A stretch of DNA of 64,000 bases from Nothopassalora personata. Taxonomy: Eukaryota > Ascomycota > Dothideomycetes > Mycosphaerellales > Mycosphaerellaceae. The position numbers and the translations under genes are program-made. Numbering within the stretch: the first letter of the stretch is position 1; each line of letters opens with the position of its first letter. The notes under the pieces were generated by a model. It worked only from the letters and a program-made list of their open reading frames with translations, made no database searches and was not told the origin of the DNA. The stretch lies in contig CM066292.1 of assembly GCA_033816765.1 (NCBI GenBank), positions 1,054,001 through 1,118,000 on the forward strand, given 5' to 3'. Below, in pieces: positions 24,491 to 37,300 of the stretch.

Positions 24491-25436
24491 TTAAATTTTA
24501 ATATTGTTCTTAAGACCTATATTATTATATAGTCTTAGACATAGATAGTACGTTAATAGAAAAATCTATTAATTAATTAATATACGACCTTTATAGTAAT
24601 TTATAGTAATAGAGCTAGTATATATAAAAGTATTACTTTTATAAAGTAATAGGTTAAATACGGCTTAGCTTATTCCTAGAGATAAAATAGCTCTATACCC
24701 TAAGAAATCTAAAATACTTTTAGGTATACTTAAGTAAAGTAGCTTAAAGCTTAGTATATAATTGTAGAGCTAACCGGTATTTCTTAATTTAATTAATTTA
24801 ATTTAATAATTATAACTCTTCCTAAAGACATTCCTTAAAAGAGAAAATAGTAGAATTTCTAACTATTACTGTTACTTCTAACTAAGCTCTAAGATTAAGG
24901 TCTATATATACCTCTATAGCTAATATTAGTTTATAAGCTATATACTTACTATATAGTAGGGGTACTTATACTAGAAGGAAGATAAATCTTTAATAGGAAC
25001 TTTAATATTTAAGATTCTAGAACATTTAAGAAAACTATAATTATACCTCTCTAAAATAGCATATTCTAGCTATATTAGGCTAGTACTAGACTAGGGGTAC
25101 TAGATATAAGTTGTCTACGTAGTATTTTATATATAAGAAAATCTAGAAGGTTCTAGCCGTACTAGATAGAGTACTAGGTAACTGACTATAATATTCTACA
25201 TATAACTTTAAGAAATCTACTTCTAAGAAAAGTAATACCTACGTAATAGACTACGTAATGTAGAATACTATAGAGGCCTATAATTAAATAGAAACAAGAG
25301 ATGTACTAGCCTATAAGATAGAAGAAACTAAGCAAGTCTACTTACTACTCTTATAGCTACTATGTGAACTATTGTCATTAATTACTATAAGTTTACTCTA
25401 ATTTTTAAGGTTAGGCTTCTACTATTAATTAGCTTT
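24491..25436. repeat. AT-rich unassigned DNA and family B relic
   Basis: There is no gene. The first part is very AT-rich. From about 24,990 to 25,430 it matches minus-oriented family B/A sequence (attctagctatatt, gcctaacct-type end). Confidence 0.35.
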
Positions 25437-25910
25437 TAAGAGTTAGGGTTTTTATTAAGCTAACTAACGCCTTATAGAGACTACTTTACCTTGTTAAAAG
25501 ACCTTAATAAAGAAACAATACTACGAAGCTTTTTTACTAGCTAGCCTTATTAGAAACCGATATAGGAATTATAACATAAATAGAAAAAAGATAGTACTAG
25601 CCTAGAAGTAGCTATAGTTATAGACTTATTCTTATAGCCTCTTAGACATTAGAGAGTCTAGAGCCTTAGTTAAGATATGCGCTATTTTTCCCCTTATAAA
25701 AATATGCTTAAGACTTATTACATTAGCTAAACGGCACTCTTAAACTAAGTAATATTATGTAGAAATTAACATAGTCTTTAAGTAGTACTTTAAACTATTA
25801 GCTAGTTCTATATCAAACTGAGATTTAGTAAAGATAGAATTTAGGCCGTATTACTTCTTGCAATAAAATATAAATGCTTTACCAATCTAAGCTCTTTTAT
25901 ATTCTCTTTA
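25437..25910 (-). repeat. Inverted copy of the Copia relic 2 3' end
   Basis: On the minus strand this ~474 bp matches the plus strand at about 30,715-31,200. It covers the RNase H C-terminal part, then the pol end and the start of the 3' flank or LTR. Shared landmarks read in the minus direction are ttctatctttac, gatatagaactagctaatag/gatagaactagctaatag, atcttaactaa.gctctaga, ctaggctagtact, and taaagtagtctctataa/taaagtactctataac. It ends sharply at 25,910, where plus-strand gag sequence begins. It is therefore fused in inverted orientation to the body of the same type of element. Confidence 0.75.
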
Positions 25911-27520
25911 GGTATTTACTCTAGAAGGATCATTTAGTAATCTACTAGACAAGTCTTATAGATATAGCGCTAAAGATAAAGAAGATAGCACATTATTCCT
26001 AAATAATTCTAAGAGTAAACCTCAAAAACATTACGGGCCTAAAAGGCCGGGAAATAAGAGTCCTAAATACGCTTATTTAGATAAAAAGTGTTCTTACTAT
26101 AATAAAAAAGAACACGACAAATCTACGTGTTTTAAGAAGTATCCTAATCTAAGAAATAGAACTTTTAAGAAAAGTAATAATACTTATAAGTATAAAAAGA
26201 ATGATACTAAAGAGGATAGCGACGCTTTATTTACTGACTCTAATAAAGATAGTAAAAGAAAAGTACTATTCTCTAATACAGAGGATTCTAACGCTAAAGA
26301 TATTCTAAGCACTAATAATAATAAGAGCGCTAAAAGCGTAGAATCTACCAATTTTATTCTAGATTTAGGCGCTTCCTAGCATATTATAGTAAATAGAGAT
26401 TATTTTACAATGTTTTAAGATATAAAAACACTTTACGGTAGGGAAACGCCGGTAAATTAATCTCTTACCGGCGTAGAGACATGAAATTGCGTTTTATAGA
26501 TCTAAATGAGGTAGTTCTACTTGACAATTGCCTTTATACGCCCGAAATAGGCGTTAATGTTATAAGTCTATCGTAATTAGACGCCTATAATTACTATACC
26601 CGTCTTAAAAATAGAGTTATTAATATATATAGCAAATTTAATACTCTTATAACTAGAGCTATTAAGGAAAGATAGCTATTTTATTATCTTTCTCCCTAAA
26701 GGATGTAAAGAAGGTATGTACTATACTATTAATTCTAGTTAAAATAACTTACTAATTTAGTATAAAAGTAGGGGACATATTAATCCCAACGCCTTAGAGA
26801 AATTAGGCGTAAAGTTAAATAAACACAATCCTAGGCTCTTAAATTATAAAATATATACTAAAGTAAAAAAGCAACTTAAAAATTAATTGTAATAAGAGCA
26901 TAAAAGTAGAAGCCTTCCTAGATATAGTTAGTTTTGATATTTACGGTCCTATAGAACCTAGGACAAATTGTAGATATTGTTATTTTATTAGCTTCATTAA
27001 TAAGTATTTAAGATTTATAGAGGTAGTTATTATTTAGTCTAAATCTAATGCTTTTTATTCTTTCAAAGCCTTTAAAGTACGTAGGGAACATTCTACGTCT
27101 AATAGCGCTAAAAGGCCTAAACTTTAAGTCTTAAAATCTAATAATACCTTATAATTCTAATATAAAGAATTTAAGAACTTATTAGATAGTAGCGGTATAG
27201 TTCGAAAATTTAGCGCACATTTTTGTCCCTAATAAAACGCTATTATAGAAAGGCCTAATTGTACTATAATGTCTAAAGTACGCGCTATGTTATATAAGGC
27301 TAATTTGCCTCGTTATCTATAGGAGGAAGTAGTTTTAGCGGCAGTTTATATTTACAATAAACCCTATACTCTAGTTTAGGGTTTAAAACACCCTATAAAG
27401 TAAGGTACGAGACTTAAGCTAACCTAAGTAATATAAGAATCTTCGGCTCTATTACGTATTATAATAAGTCTAGCCCTAAAAAGCTAGAGACACATATTAA
27501 TAAGGCTATTCTATTAGGTT

Positions 27521-27705
27521 TGTCACGGGCGAGAGGGACTACTATAGGTATAGGTAGAGACATATGTAGTTACGCGAGCTATCTAAGAGGTCGAAGGTAC
27601 GCACGAGAAGATAAGGGAACGCGAAGCGAGCTAGTAGGCGCTAGCGGCCGCTAGCGTGCGGGGCTACGGCCGATAACGTGTTGCGGGGCAGTAAGTGAAA
27701 GGGCT
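27521..27705 (-). repeat. Left LTR of nested Gypsy, inverted
   Basis: These 185 bp are the reverse complement of the right LTR minus its first 11 bases. Homology stops after aagtgaaagggct at 27,705, and unrelated internal sequence follows. The terminal base differs from the right copy by C versus T (TGTCAC/TGTTAC). Confidence 0.85.
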
Positions 27706-28705
27706 ATTTCTTTGTAGACTCTAGTCGTTACCCGCAGATAGAATTCACTAGCCTTATAAAGCTACAAGTCACTACTAGAGAAGTACCTAATGTCGAGTCC
27801 GCTAACAACCTAGTTAATAACATGTAGGACACCTAACAGCACATACGATCCGTTCTCGAGGAAATGCGTAGAGAGCGCCTCGACGAACTTAGAGAAGCGT
27901 ACGCATTTGCGTAAGTACGAACAGCTAATGCCGCTAACGTACGCCGCCGCGTACCTACGCCTACTTACAAGCCTAGTAACATAGTACTATTAGATGCCCG
28001 TAATATTAAAACTACGCGCCTAAGTAAGAAGCTTAACTATAAGTACCTTAGGCCGTTTAAGGTTACTAGGACCGTAGGCAGGCGCTCGTACGAACTCGAA
28101 CTTAGCGACGGTATGTAGATATATAATGTGTTTCACATAAGTAAGCTACGCCCGGTAGCGACCGAGGGGATGCCTAGATAGCGTAAGCTAACACCGGCGC
28201 CTATAATCGTCAAACGCGAGGGCTAGGCATCCGAGGAACATAAGGTAGATAACTTAGTAGATTTAAAGATTAGATATAATAATGTCTAGTATATAGTATA
28301 ATAGAAGGACAATACCCGAAGCTAGGGTAAATAGACTATAGTGCTACCTAGTTGTAAAGAGCTCGCTATCGCCTTCTACTAGCGCTACCCTAATAAACCT
28401 AAGCCTACCTTTAACGGACTTGAGACAGTCACTTAGTACGGCCTAGTAGTGATCCTCGACGCGTATATACTAACTCTACAAGACGAAGGATTCCTATCCG
28501 CCGCCGCTAGTAAGCTACTCTACGCTAACGGTATAACAACATCGCCTTCTAGTAAGCCTTACGAAGGTTACTATTACATACGCATTGTATATAATAAAGC
28601 CTAAGAGACAAGCAATAGTAGTCGTGCTAGCAATAGCGCACTATACGCTTTAGGCACTAAAAGCAATAGCGTTGTAGGAGCTCCTTATTCGAGGAGGGGG
28701 GGTAC

Positions 28706-28901
28706 TGTCACGAGACAGCCCTTTCACTTATTGCCCCGCGACACGTTATCGGCCGCAGCCCCGTACGCTAGCGGCCGCTAGCGCCTACTAGCTTGCTTCG
28801 CGTTCTCTTATCTTCTCGTACGTACCTTCGACCTCTTAGATAGCTCGCGTAACTACATATGTCTCTACCTGTACCTATAGTAGTCCCTCTCGCCCGTAAC
28901 A
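28706..28901 (+). repeat. Right (3') LTR of nested Gypsy
   Basis: This 196 bp LTR opens TGTCACGAGACAGCCC directly after a polypurine tract and closes CGCCCGTAACA, with TG..CA termini. It contains a gctagcggccgctagc palindrome. Its orientation agrees with the internal Gypsy coding sequence, so it is the genuine 3' LTR. Confidence 0.85.
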
Positions 28902-31035
28902 AGGTTATACTAATTACGGTATTATAAATTACTAGACTTTAATACACACCGTGTTATCTTTGCTAGAGACGTAAGAGTCTTAGAGTAAACCTATTTAGAT
29001 AGTCCTAAAACTAAAAATCCTACTATAGTCAGTAAATTAGAGGTAAGTAATAATTTTAGTAAGGATAATAATGCTTCTAGCGAATAAATAAAATTGCTAC
29101 AAAGCCTAATAGGCTGAGAAATTAAACATTACGCTACGTATTAAGTAAGACTAGAAAAATTACTAGCGATAGTATAGAGGCTCAAAATCCTACTATAAAC
29201 CTTAACAATATTACTTTTAGCGTAATTTGTCTTAAACTTTCTAAATAGGGACATTATTAATCGTCCTACTATACTAGACATTAGTAATAAGGACGTAGAC
29301 CTATTATCTATAGAGATAAATAATACTTACGATTATAATAGTACTAATAATAGCGCTAGAGTCTTATATCAAGATTGTAATAGCGAAGAAATTATAACTT
29401 TACGTAGTCTATCTTCTAAAACACTTATAGACAATAGATTAGATAATAAATTAGCGCTATTAGCTAGCTATAGCGGGCTCAAAGCCGTCAATCATATTAC
29501 TTATAAACATGTAATAACTATTTCTAATAAAAATAAATAGCTAGAGTCAATAAAATCTAAGATTAATAACTTAAATAAGCTTAAAACTTAGGACTTAGTT
29601 AATCTACCTAAGGATTACGTTGTCCTTAAAGGGCGGTAGGTTTATAAGACTAAAACTAACGCTAAAGGTAATATAACTAAATAAAAGAGTCGGTAGGTTA
29701 TAAAGGACTTTAAATCAATATTTAAGGTAGATTACAACGAGACTTTTAGTACTACTTATTATCACAAAACTTAGCAATCTTTATTCTATTATACAGCTTG
29801 TAATAACTAAGAGATATAATAATAGAACGTTAAACTAGCGTTCGCTAATAGCCCTATAGATAAAGAATTATACGTAGAATAGCCTTTAGGATTTAAGGAC
29901 AATACTCCAAGAGTTTATTGTTTAAATACGGCGCCATATCCCTTAAAATAAGCCTCTTAATAATAGTATTTATACCTTAAGTCTATATTATTAAAGATAG
30001 GCTTTAATCCTTTTAAGAAAGATAAGGCGGTATCTAAAAATGCTAGTACGGGCATTATAATAACATACTACGTAGACAATTTACTTATATTTAGTCCTGA
30101 TTTAGGACTACTAAGGGAACTAAAGGATAACCTCTCTAAGTTGCTTAAATTAAGCAATCTAGGCGACGTTAATTACTATCTAAGGATTAGGGTTACTTAT
30201 AACCGTAAAAAAAGTCTATTACCCTATCTTAAAAAGGGTATTTAGATAATATCCTTACTAGGTTTAATAAGAGAGGTCTAAATCCAGTTAGTAGCCCTGT
30301 AGAAAAAAGCCCCCGTCTAGAGAATAATAAGGAATAAGCTGGTTTAAAAGATACTTAGCTATTTCAAGCTAAAGTAGGGTCCTTAATCTACCTAGCTATT
30401 AGAACTAGGGTAGATATTAGCTATACTCTAGGGTAGGTGGCTAAATTTGCTTCTAATCTTAATAGCTCGCATTTTAAAGCCCTTAATAGGATTTAGAAAT
30501 CCTTAAACAATCCCAAGGCTTATAAGCTAAATCTAGTCTATAAAGCATAATTGCTATCCTATTAAAAAGCTATAGTAATGCTAATTAGGGGGGTGATTTT
30601 ATAACAAGAAAAAGTACTACGGGATATATTTTTACCTTAGGACCTAAAGTGTCTATAAGTTAGCGTAGTATCTATAAAAAATCGGTCGCGCTATTAAGCT
30701 ACAAAGCCGAGTATATAGCATAAAGGAGACTATAAAAGAGTTTATCTTCTTAATAGATCTATACCTTAAAATAGGTATAGATACGGGTCTTAATTCTATC
30801 TTTACGGATTCTAAATTTATGATAGAACTAGCTAATAGTCCTAAGTACTACGCTAAGACTAAGGATATTCATACATAATGTTACTAAGTCTAAGAATATA
30901 TATAAGATAAAGTTATAAGTCTAGAGTATATTCCTATAAAAGAAGAAATACTAGATATCTTAACTAAAGCTCTAGATTCGCTAAATTTTAAGAGACTATG
31001 CGATTTAGTTTATAATAGCTAGTTCTAGGCTAGTA

Positions 31036-31430
31036 CTCTTTTTATCCTACTTAGGTTAAGGTCCCTAAGTTAGGGTTTTAACGAGGCTAGCTTATATAAT
31101 GCTTCGTACTCTTTCTCCTTTAGTAATGGTTTTTTAACGAGGTAAAGTACTCTATAACGCGTTAATTAGCATAAAACGCCCTTAATTATAGAGTTATATA
31201 TATAGGCCTTAATCCTAGAACTTATTTAGGGGTAATATTTATTAGTACTGTAATTATATTTCTTTAGTAGGACGCCTTTAGAGAAAGTTATATTTATCAA
31301 ATTAGATAATTTAATTATAGAATAACGGCTAACCCTATAACCATAGATAAAGCTCTAGGCTACTTTACTTAAGTATGCCTAAAAACTTTAAAGGTTATTA
31401 GAGTATAGAGTTGTTATATTTCCCGTAATA
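31036..31430 (+). repeat. 3' flank / probable LTR of Copia relic 2
   Basis: This non-coding sequence follows the RNase H end. It is shared with the solo piece at 1,996-2,410 over its whole length, and with the inverted fragment at 25,437-25,560 over its first part. It is therefore part of the element, most likely its 3' LTR. Exact ends are not resolved. Confidence 0.55.
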
Positions 31431-31918
31431 AGCCGTTCTAAATATACTACTTAACAAAAGTAGTCTTTAGATATATACTAATTTCTAGGTATATAACCTT
31501 ATAATACTAAGTAGGTACCTACCCTATAGGACTAGGAATACTAAAAGGTATTAATTATAGGTATAACGTCGCCTAAACAGTAGGGATCCCCCGTAGAAAT
31601 TACCTTAATCCTAAAATATTTAGGAACGACTTTTAAGCTATAATTAGTAACTATAGCGGAGCTTTACTATAGTTAAAGGAGGTCTTTTATCTAGCTTAAG
31701 GATTATATATATCCGACCAGGGGCGTAGTTTACCCTATAGACTCTTAAAGATTGCGCGTACCTATACCTTATAGCGTACTATACTTTATATGTAAGTATA
31801 GAATATAGGCTATTTATCTATGTTATAGAAGAAAGTATACTCTTTAGCCTATAACTTGTCTCTATATATACTTTTGCCTTAATAAGTAAGTAGTATCTAT
31901 AAAGCTTATAGGGATGTA
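31431..31918 (+). repeat. Family C dispersed repeat
   Basis: About 490 bp, recognised by ctaggaatactaaaaggta (31,535), ataggctatttatct (31,805), actctttagcctataactt and tatatacttttgcctta (31,865). Related copies or pieces lie at 23,300-23,710 (minus), 2,870-2,940 (plus), 5,450-5,600 (minus) and 37,255-37,410 (minus). No coding content is recognised. Confidence 0.5.
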
Positions 31919-32455
31919 TTAGTTTATAAGCCTTATATAGCTACTTAGTAAAGTGCTCTTAGCTATAAAGTGGAAATTAACTACTATTCCTAGTAGTTAC
32001 TATCTTAGTTACGATCCTAAGATAGTAGAATACTAGAACTTTCGTTTATAACGTTATAAATAACTCGACTATAGCCGTAATAGGCTAGGGTCGGACTAGC
32101 GGCTTCTAACATAGCTAGGACATATTACTTCCTAACTCTATTGAAATCTAGAACGCTCTACGCGGTCTAGAACTTAAGTTCTAGAATTGAATAGAATGTT
32201 CTAGCTATAACTTCTTATAAATTCATTTCTAAGAATATCTACGCCTACGTCATAAATTACGTAGCATATAAGGTTCTAGGAGTCTATAATTAAATATAAA
32301 TAAGAGTTAGGTATAAGTAATAAAGTAAGTTCTACTACTCTTACTACTATTATCCCTACTACTTACTACTACTTACTACTCTTACTAATCTTATACCTAC
32401 TATTTACTACGACTATCCTATATATCCTAAGGCTAGCTTCCGCTATAACCGACCT
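31919..32455 (-). repeat. Family A dispersed repeat, minus copy
   Basis: A well-preserved reverse-oriented copy, from attagtttataagccttatatagctac to ggctagcttccgctataacc. It follows family C directly, as a family A piece also adjoins family C at 23.3 kb. Confidence 0.7.
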
Positions 32456-33760
32456 TTATTATAGTAGGCTATCTAAATTCTAATTTTCAAGCTTCTAAAT
32501 AGTAAATTCTAGACCTTATAAACTCTAAACACTATATATCTAAATTGAGACTAGTTATTACGTCTCTAAAAGTAATAGGATTAGCAGTTATTAGCCTAGT
32601 ATTAGGACTGGTTATTAAGTCTCTATAGTAACATAATTAGCGGTTCTTAGCCTAGTATAGGAAGCTAATAGTAAATTTGTCCTATAATGTATTGTAACCC
32701 TAACCTCAACCCTAATAAGTACTTTAGAACTAAGAGATAAAATATAAAGATTTATACTTAGAGTAGAGTTTTATAGCTAAAGCTAGGCTTAGGAATTATA
32801 ATAAAGAGGTATAAAATTAGGGATAGTAGTTAATTTAATAGTTATAGGGGTAGTAGCCTATCTTAGTTACTTATACCTATCTAGAGACCTAATTCTACTC
32901 TTACTTTTATTTAATTATAGACTTAGAGAACCTTCTACGCCACGTAATCTATTACGTAGGCATAATTATTCTTGGAAGTAGATTTATAAGAAGCTATAAC
33001 TATAAAGTTCTATTTGATTCCATAATTTAACTTCTAGACTACCTAGAATGCTCTAGATTTCAGTTTAGGTAGAAAGTAGCTAGTAATAGATCTAGAGGAA
33101 GCCGCTAGTCCGGTGCTAGCCTATTTAAGATATAGTTAAGTTATTTATAGTCTTATAAATAGAAGTTTGAATATTATACCATCTTAGGATTATAGTTAAG
33201 TTACTAACTACCTAGAATAGTAGTATATATCTACTTAGTAGCTAGTAGTTCTTTCCTAAGTAGCTATATAAAACTGAATTACTTATATTGTAATTTTTTC
33301 AGTATTACTATTAGTTTAGAAGCTTAAAAGAGCTAAGTAACAAAGTACTATTAGCTATTACGTAGATAAAGACTACTATACTTAGTAGTTGCTATCTTAG
33401 ATATAATCCTAAGATAGTACAATATTAGAAGTTTAGTTTATAATATAATAAATAACTCGACTATAACCGTAAAAGGCTAGCGCTAGACTAGTAGCTCGTT
33501 TAATAGTTAGAACTATTAAACTTAAAACTCTATTTAAACTTAGAGTAGTCTAAATAGTTAAGGATTTAAGTTATAGAATTAAATAGCATATTCTTGTTAT
33601 AACTTCCTATAACCTGGGTTAACTTTTAATAATTCTACCTATGTAATAGATTTCTAGGGTAGAAGGCTATAAGTAACAAGACCTAAGGTATATAAATAGT
33701 AGTAGTATTAGGCCTTTAGAAAGGCTAAGGAAAAAATACTTTTTATTACTCTTAAAAAAA
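32456..33760. repeat. Family A relics and unassigned AT-rich DNA
   Basis: A diverged plus-strand family A copy runs about 32,775-33,270 (tagctaaagctaggctta to ctatataaaac). A minus-oriented relic runs about 33,310-33,690. The rest is unassigned. Confidence 0.45.
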
Positions 33761-34300
33761 CTTATCCTTCGTATTACCTTTTAGCCTTAATACTAACTTC
33801 CGCTATATCTACTATAGATTATGTTCTTATACATCCTATAGTATAGATATACTTCTATAGTTTTAGTTATTAAATAAAGTTTAAGCTTTATTATTTACTC
33901 TATTACAATTTGGATTATCATTTACCTCTATAATAAGCGGACCTAACTTGTTATTCCTAAGCTCTAGCGTGATAGAATAATTAGTATTATCACTACTTAG
34001 TATGTTCTTAGGTAAATTTACGCAAGAAGAATCATTATTAATGTTTATAGTAGAAGTAATAGTCCCTATACTAGTACTAGTATTTTCCTTAGTATTATCT
34101 AAGTATAATCTCTTCTTTCTTTAATTATTAGGCTACTTAGCTTTCTTATTCTACTTACTAGTAGCGCTATTATCCTTCTTAAAGTTTAACTTATTGTTTA
34201 CCTTACATCTACTAAATATAGTAGGATTTTAGATTTAAGACTATCTAGATATATCTCCTCTAGTATCTTTATATCTCTAGCTTATATAACGTAATAATTA
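33761..34300 (-). pseudogene. Copia linker fragment (integrase-RT spacer relic)
   Basis: The minus strand matches the Copia spacer again: acctctataataagcggacctaa near 33,925, an agctctagcgtgatagaataattagtatta block near 33,960, and aagtttaacttattgttta near 34,185. As with the other copies, only the spacer is present and the neighbours are dispersed repeats. Confidence 0.6.
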
Positions 34301-37300
34301 TTACGGTCTAGTTATTAAGCTATAACCTTTATAAAGCTACTTAGTAAGTATATAGCGGTATAAAGTGCTATTATGAGATAGTCTAAGTACTATAATAATA
34401 GTATAAGATTTACTACAAATGTACTAGAAGATACTAAAATATTCTAAGAAGTTACAATTATAATTCTCTAAAAGAGCTTACTCTAGCTACTATAGGCTAG
34501 TACTAGTTTAGCTGTACAAAATATAAGTTATGTACGTAGAATTACGTATATAAGAAAGTATATAAGGTTATATCCTTAATATAAGGGCACCTAGATTATT
34601 AATTAGAGAATTCTAGATATAAGTTATTATAAACCCGCTTCTAAGTAAATAACTACCTAAGTAGTAGATTACGTAGCGTAGAAGGTTCTAGGAGTCTATC
34701 TTTAAGATAAATAAACACCTAGTATTAGTCCTCTAGATAGGCTAAGGAATAATACCTCTAAGTATTCCGTTAAACCTATCTTATCCTTTATTTTACCTCT
34801 AATCCTATAGGCTAAGTTCCGCTATATAGCGTACGCTATAGCTAATATACCTAATAGATACTATATAGCGCTAATATCTTCTAGTACTAGTAATTTAAAC
34901 TTAGGCTATAGTAGAAGCTAGCCTTAAGAATATCTAGTAAAGTTATAGTAAATTAAGGATAATAGTTAATATAATAGCTATAAGAGTAGTATTCTTACTT
35001 ACTTACTTCTCTCTATCTAGCGGGCTAGCTCTACTCCTATTTATAATTAATTATAGGCTCCTAGAATATTCTATACCGCTAAATCTATTATAAAGACTTT
35101 ACTTAGAAGCGGATCTATTGGAAGTCATATTTAAAGTATTCTTAAAAATAATCTAGTGCCTATCTAGTAGGGTTAGAACTCTTTAAACTCTAAATTAACG
35201 TAATGCTACGTATATAACTTATACTTATTCCTACTAGGCTAGTACTAGCTTACTATAGGTAGGATACTGTCTTAGATAGTCAGAATTATAATACTCTTAA
35301 ATATTCTAGATCCCTAATATTAACCTTACTCTTAGAGTATTTATCTTCTAGTATTAGTATTCTTACTATGTAATAAACATATAGATTACTAACTAATAAA
35401 AACTTGTATAAAGTACTATAATAAGATAGTAGAAGTACTACAATTAGATATTTTAAAGTTGTAGTAGAAGCTAGTAGAAGATACTAGAACATTCTAAGGA
35501 GCGCTAATTATAACTCTCTTTATTAGCTTACCCTAGCCGCTATAGGCTAGTACTAGACTAGCGGTACTATATATTAGTTATATACGTAGGAAGAAAGATA
35601 TAAAGAAATCTAAAAGGTTATATTATTACTAGAAGGAAAGCTAGATTATTAATTAGAACGTTCTATATATAGACTATTATAAATCCGCTTTAGGATGCTA
35701 CCTACGTAATAGATCCTATACTATAAAAGGCTCTAGGAGTCTATCTTAAGGCGTATTAAGACTAGTGTTTATTATAGGTACTTAGCGAAGTAGTATTTGC
35801 TATTAATTAGATATACTCTATTTTTAGTAGTTACTACCTTAGTTATAGATCTAAGATAGTATAATACTAGAACTTTTATTTATTATACTATAAATAAATT
35901 AACTATAGCTTAAATATACTAGAGCTAGACTAGTACATAAACTCTAACCTAGAAGTAATTAGTTCCTAACTAGATAAAAATAGAGAATACTATAGATAGT
36001 CCATAAGTTAACTTATAGAGTAAATAGAATGCTTAACGTATAACGTTATATAAGTCTACTTCTAATAATAACTACGCCTCCTCGGAAATGGAATCTATAG
36101 TATAAAGAGTTCTAGAGGTCTATTATCATATATTAATAAAAGTAAAATTAGGACTCTGGATAGAGTTAAGAAACTAAGTAAGTCTACTACTCTCTAACTA
36201 TTATATTACCTATTTTCTTACAAGTAGATTTATAAGAAATTATATCTAGAGTATTCTAATTAATAATCTAGGGCCCTATCTTATAAGGCTAGAGCTTTCT
36301 AAATTGTATTATTTATATAGAACTACATACATAACTTATATTAAGTACTACTAAGTTAGTACTAGTCTATAGTAGCTAGAGGAAGCTATTTTAGAAGTTA
36401 TAGATATTACTTAGAATACTCTAGTATGTTAAAGTAGCTAGCACTAAATTTATACTATCTTATTAGCTTTATACTTTACTAAGTAGATTCTTAAGGTTCA
36501 AAATCAATATTTATAAGTACTTATATCTAGAACATTAAAATTAATAGCTAGAACTACCTAGATCCTATTAGACACGTAACACTACATATATAACTTATAT
36601 TTAGTACTCTTAGTCCGGTACTAGCTTAGTATAGCTAGAGTATAATATCTTAGAGAGTTATACTAATAACTTTCTTAAATATTCTAGTATCTAAAATCTT
36701 AACGTTACTCTTAGAGTAACTATCTTACTTCTAGTATAAGTACCCTAACTATATACCAAATATATAGCTTCTAAACTAATAGATCCCTATAAGTTTAATA
36801 TTTAGCTACTCTTAGGTCCTATTAGGCCTAATTTTTAGGTATTATATGCTATTACTATTTAGTTCCCTTATCTTTCTAGCTTTTAGTACTAATAGCTTAT
36901 ATTATTACATACTTATAACTTATAGTATATCTTGTAACAAGGTACTTCTTTTATATAGACGTCTTTCTAGCTTATAGACCTCTTATCTATAGCTCTTTAT
37001 ATAGCCTTATTAGCGCTTTTTTAGAGGTGTCCTTACTATATTTAGGTAAAACTATAGAACATAACTATTATAATATATTCTCGTTATAAATGAAGTTTCT
37101 AATACTATACTATCTTAGAATTATAACTAAAATAGTAGCTACTTAAAATAGTAGTTAATATCTATATAATAGCTAATAGTACTATACTAAGTAGCTCTAA
37201 AAAGCCGATAAACTTATATAGCCCTAGAAAGCTTTATTGAGATACTACGTATTAGGGTAAGAGTATATATATAAAGTCTATAGACTAAAAAGTATACTCT

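Larger units (their letters stand above)
27521..28901 (+). mobile_element. Nested Gypsy derivative with inverted LTRs and AGGTT target duplication
   Basis: This 1,381 bp GC-rich insertion sits in the Copia spacer. It begins TGTCACGGGCGAG and ends CTCGCCCGTAACA, and is flanked on both sides by AGGTT (27,516-27,520 and 28,902-28,906). The uninterrupted relic 1 gives the empty site. Inside, on the plus strand, is the end of a Gypsy polyprotein: the integrase C-terminus (L-R-P-F-K-V then Y-E-L-E-L-S and V-F-H-I-S-K-L-R-P) and a chromodomain-like stretch (V-x-Y-I-V-x-x-K-D-N). A polypurine tract (about 28,691-28,702) precedes the right LTR. The left LTR is present but inverted. The gag, protease, RT, RNase H and most of integrase are missing. 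Confidence 0.85.
25911..31035 (+). mobile_element. Copia relic 2 (plus strand, interrupted by Gypsy insertion)
   Basis: This is the same Copia family as relic 1. It starts in mid-gag (ggtatttactct, matching gaggcatttactct of relic 1), so the gag N-terminus and 5' LTR are missing. Order: zinc knuckle 26,089-26,132 (second Cys now Tyr), protease near 26,356-26,390 (D-L-G-A-S then stop), GAG-pre-integrase 26,500-26,700, and integrase about 26,890-27,330. The spacer is interrupted at 27,521-28,901 by a Gypsy derivative and resumes to 29,570. RT follows to about 30,300 (catalytic box Y-V-D-N near 30,070-30,085), then RNase H to about 31,010. Numerous TAA/TAG stops fit RIP. Without the insertion it is ~3.7 kb. 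Confidence 0.85.

Noticed and set aside
27521..28901. The inverted-repeat-bounded GC-rich insertion as a DNA transposon with ~190 bp terminal inverted repeats.
   Set aside because: The right repeat follows a polypurine tract and Gypsy coding sequence, has TG..CA ends, and the element made a 5 bp duplication, so the repeats are LTRs, one inverted.
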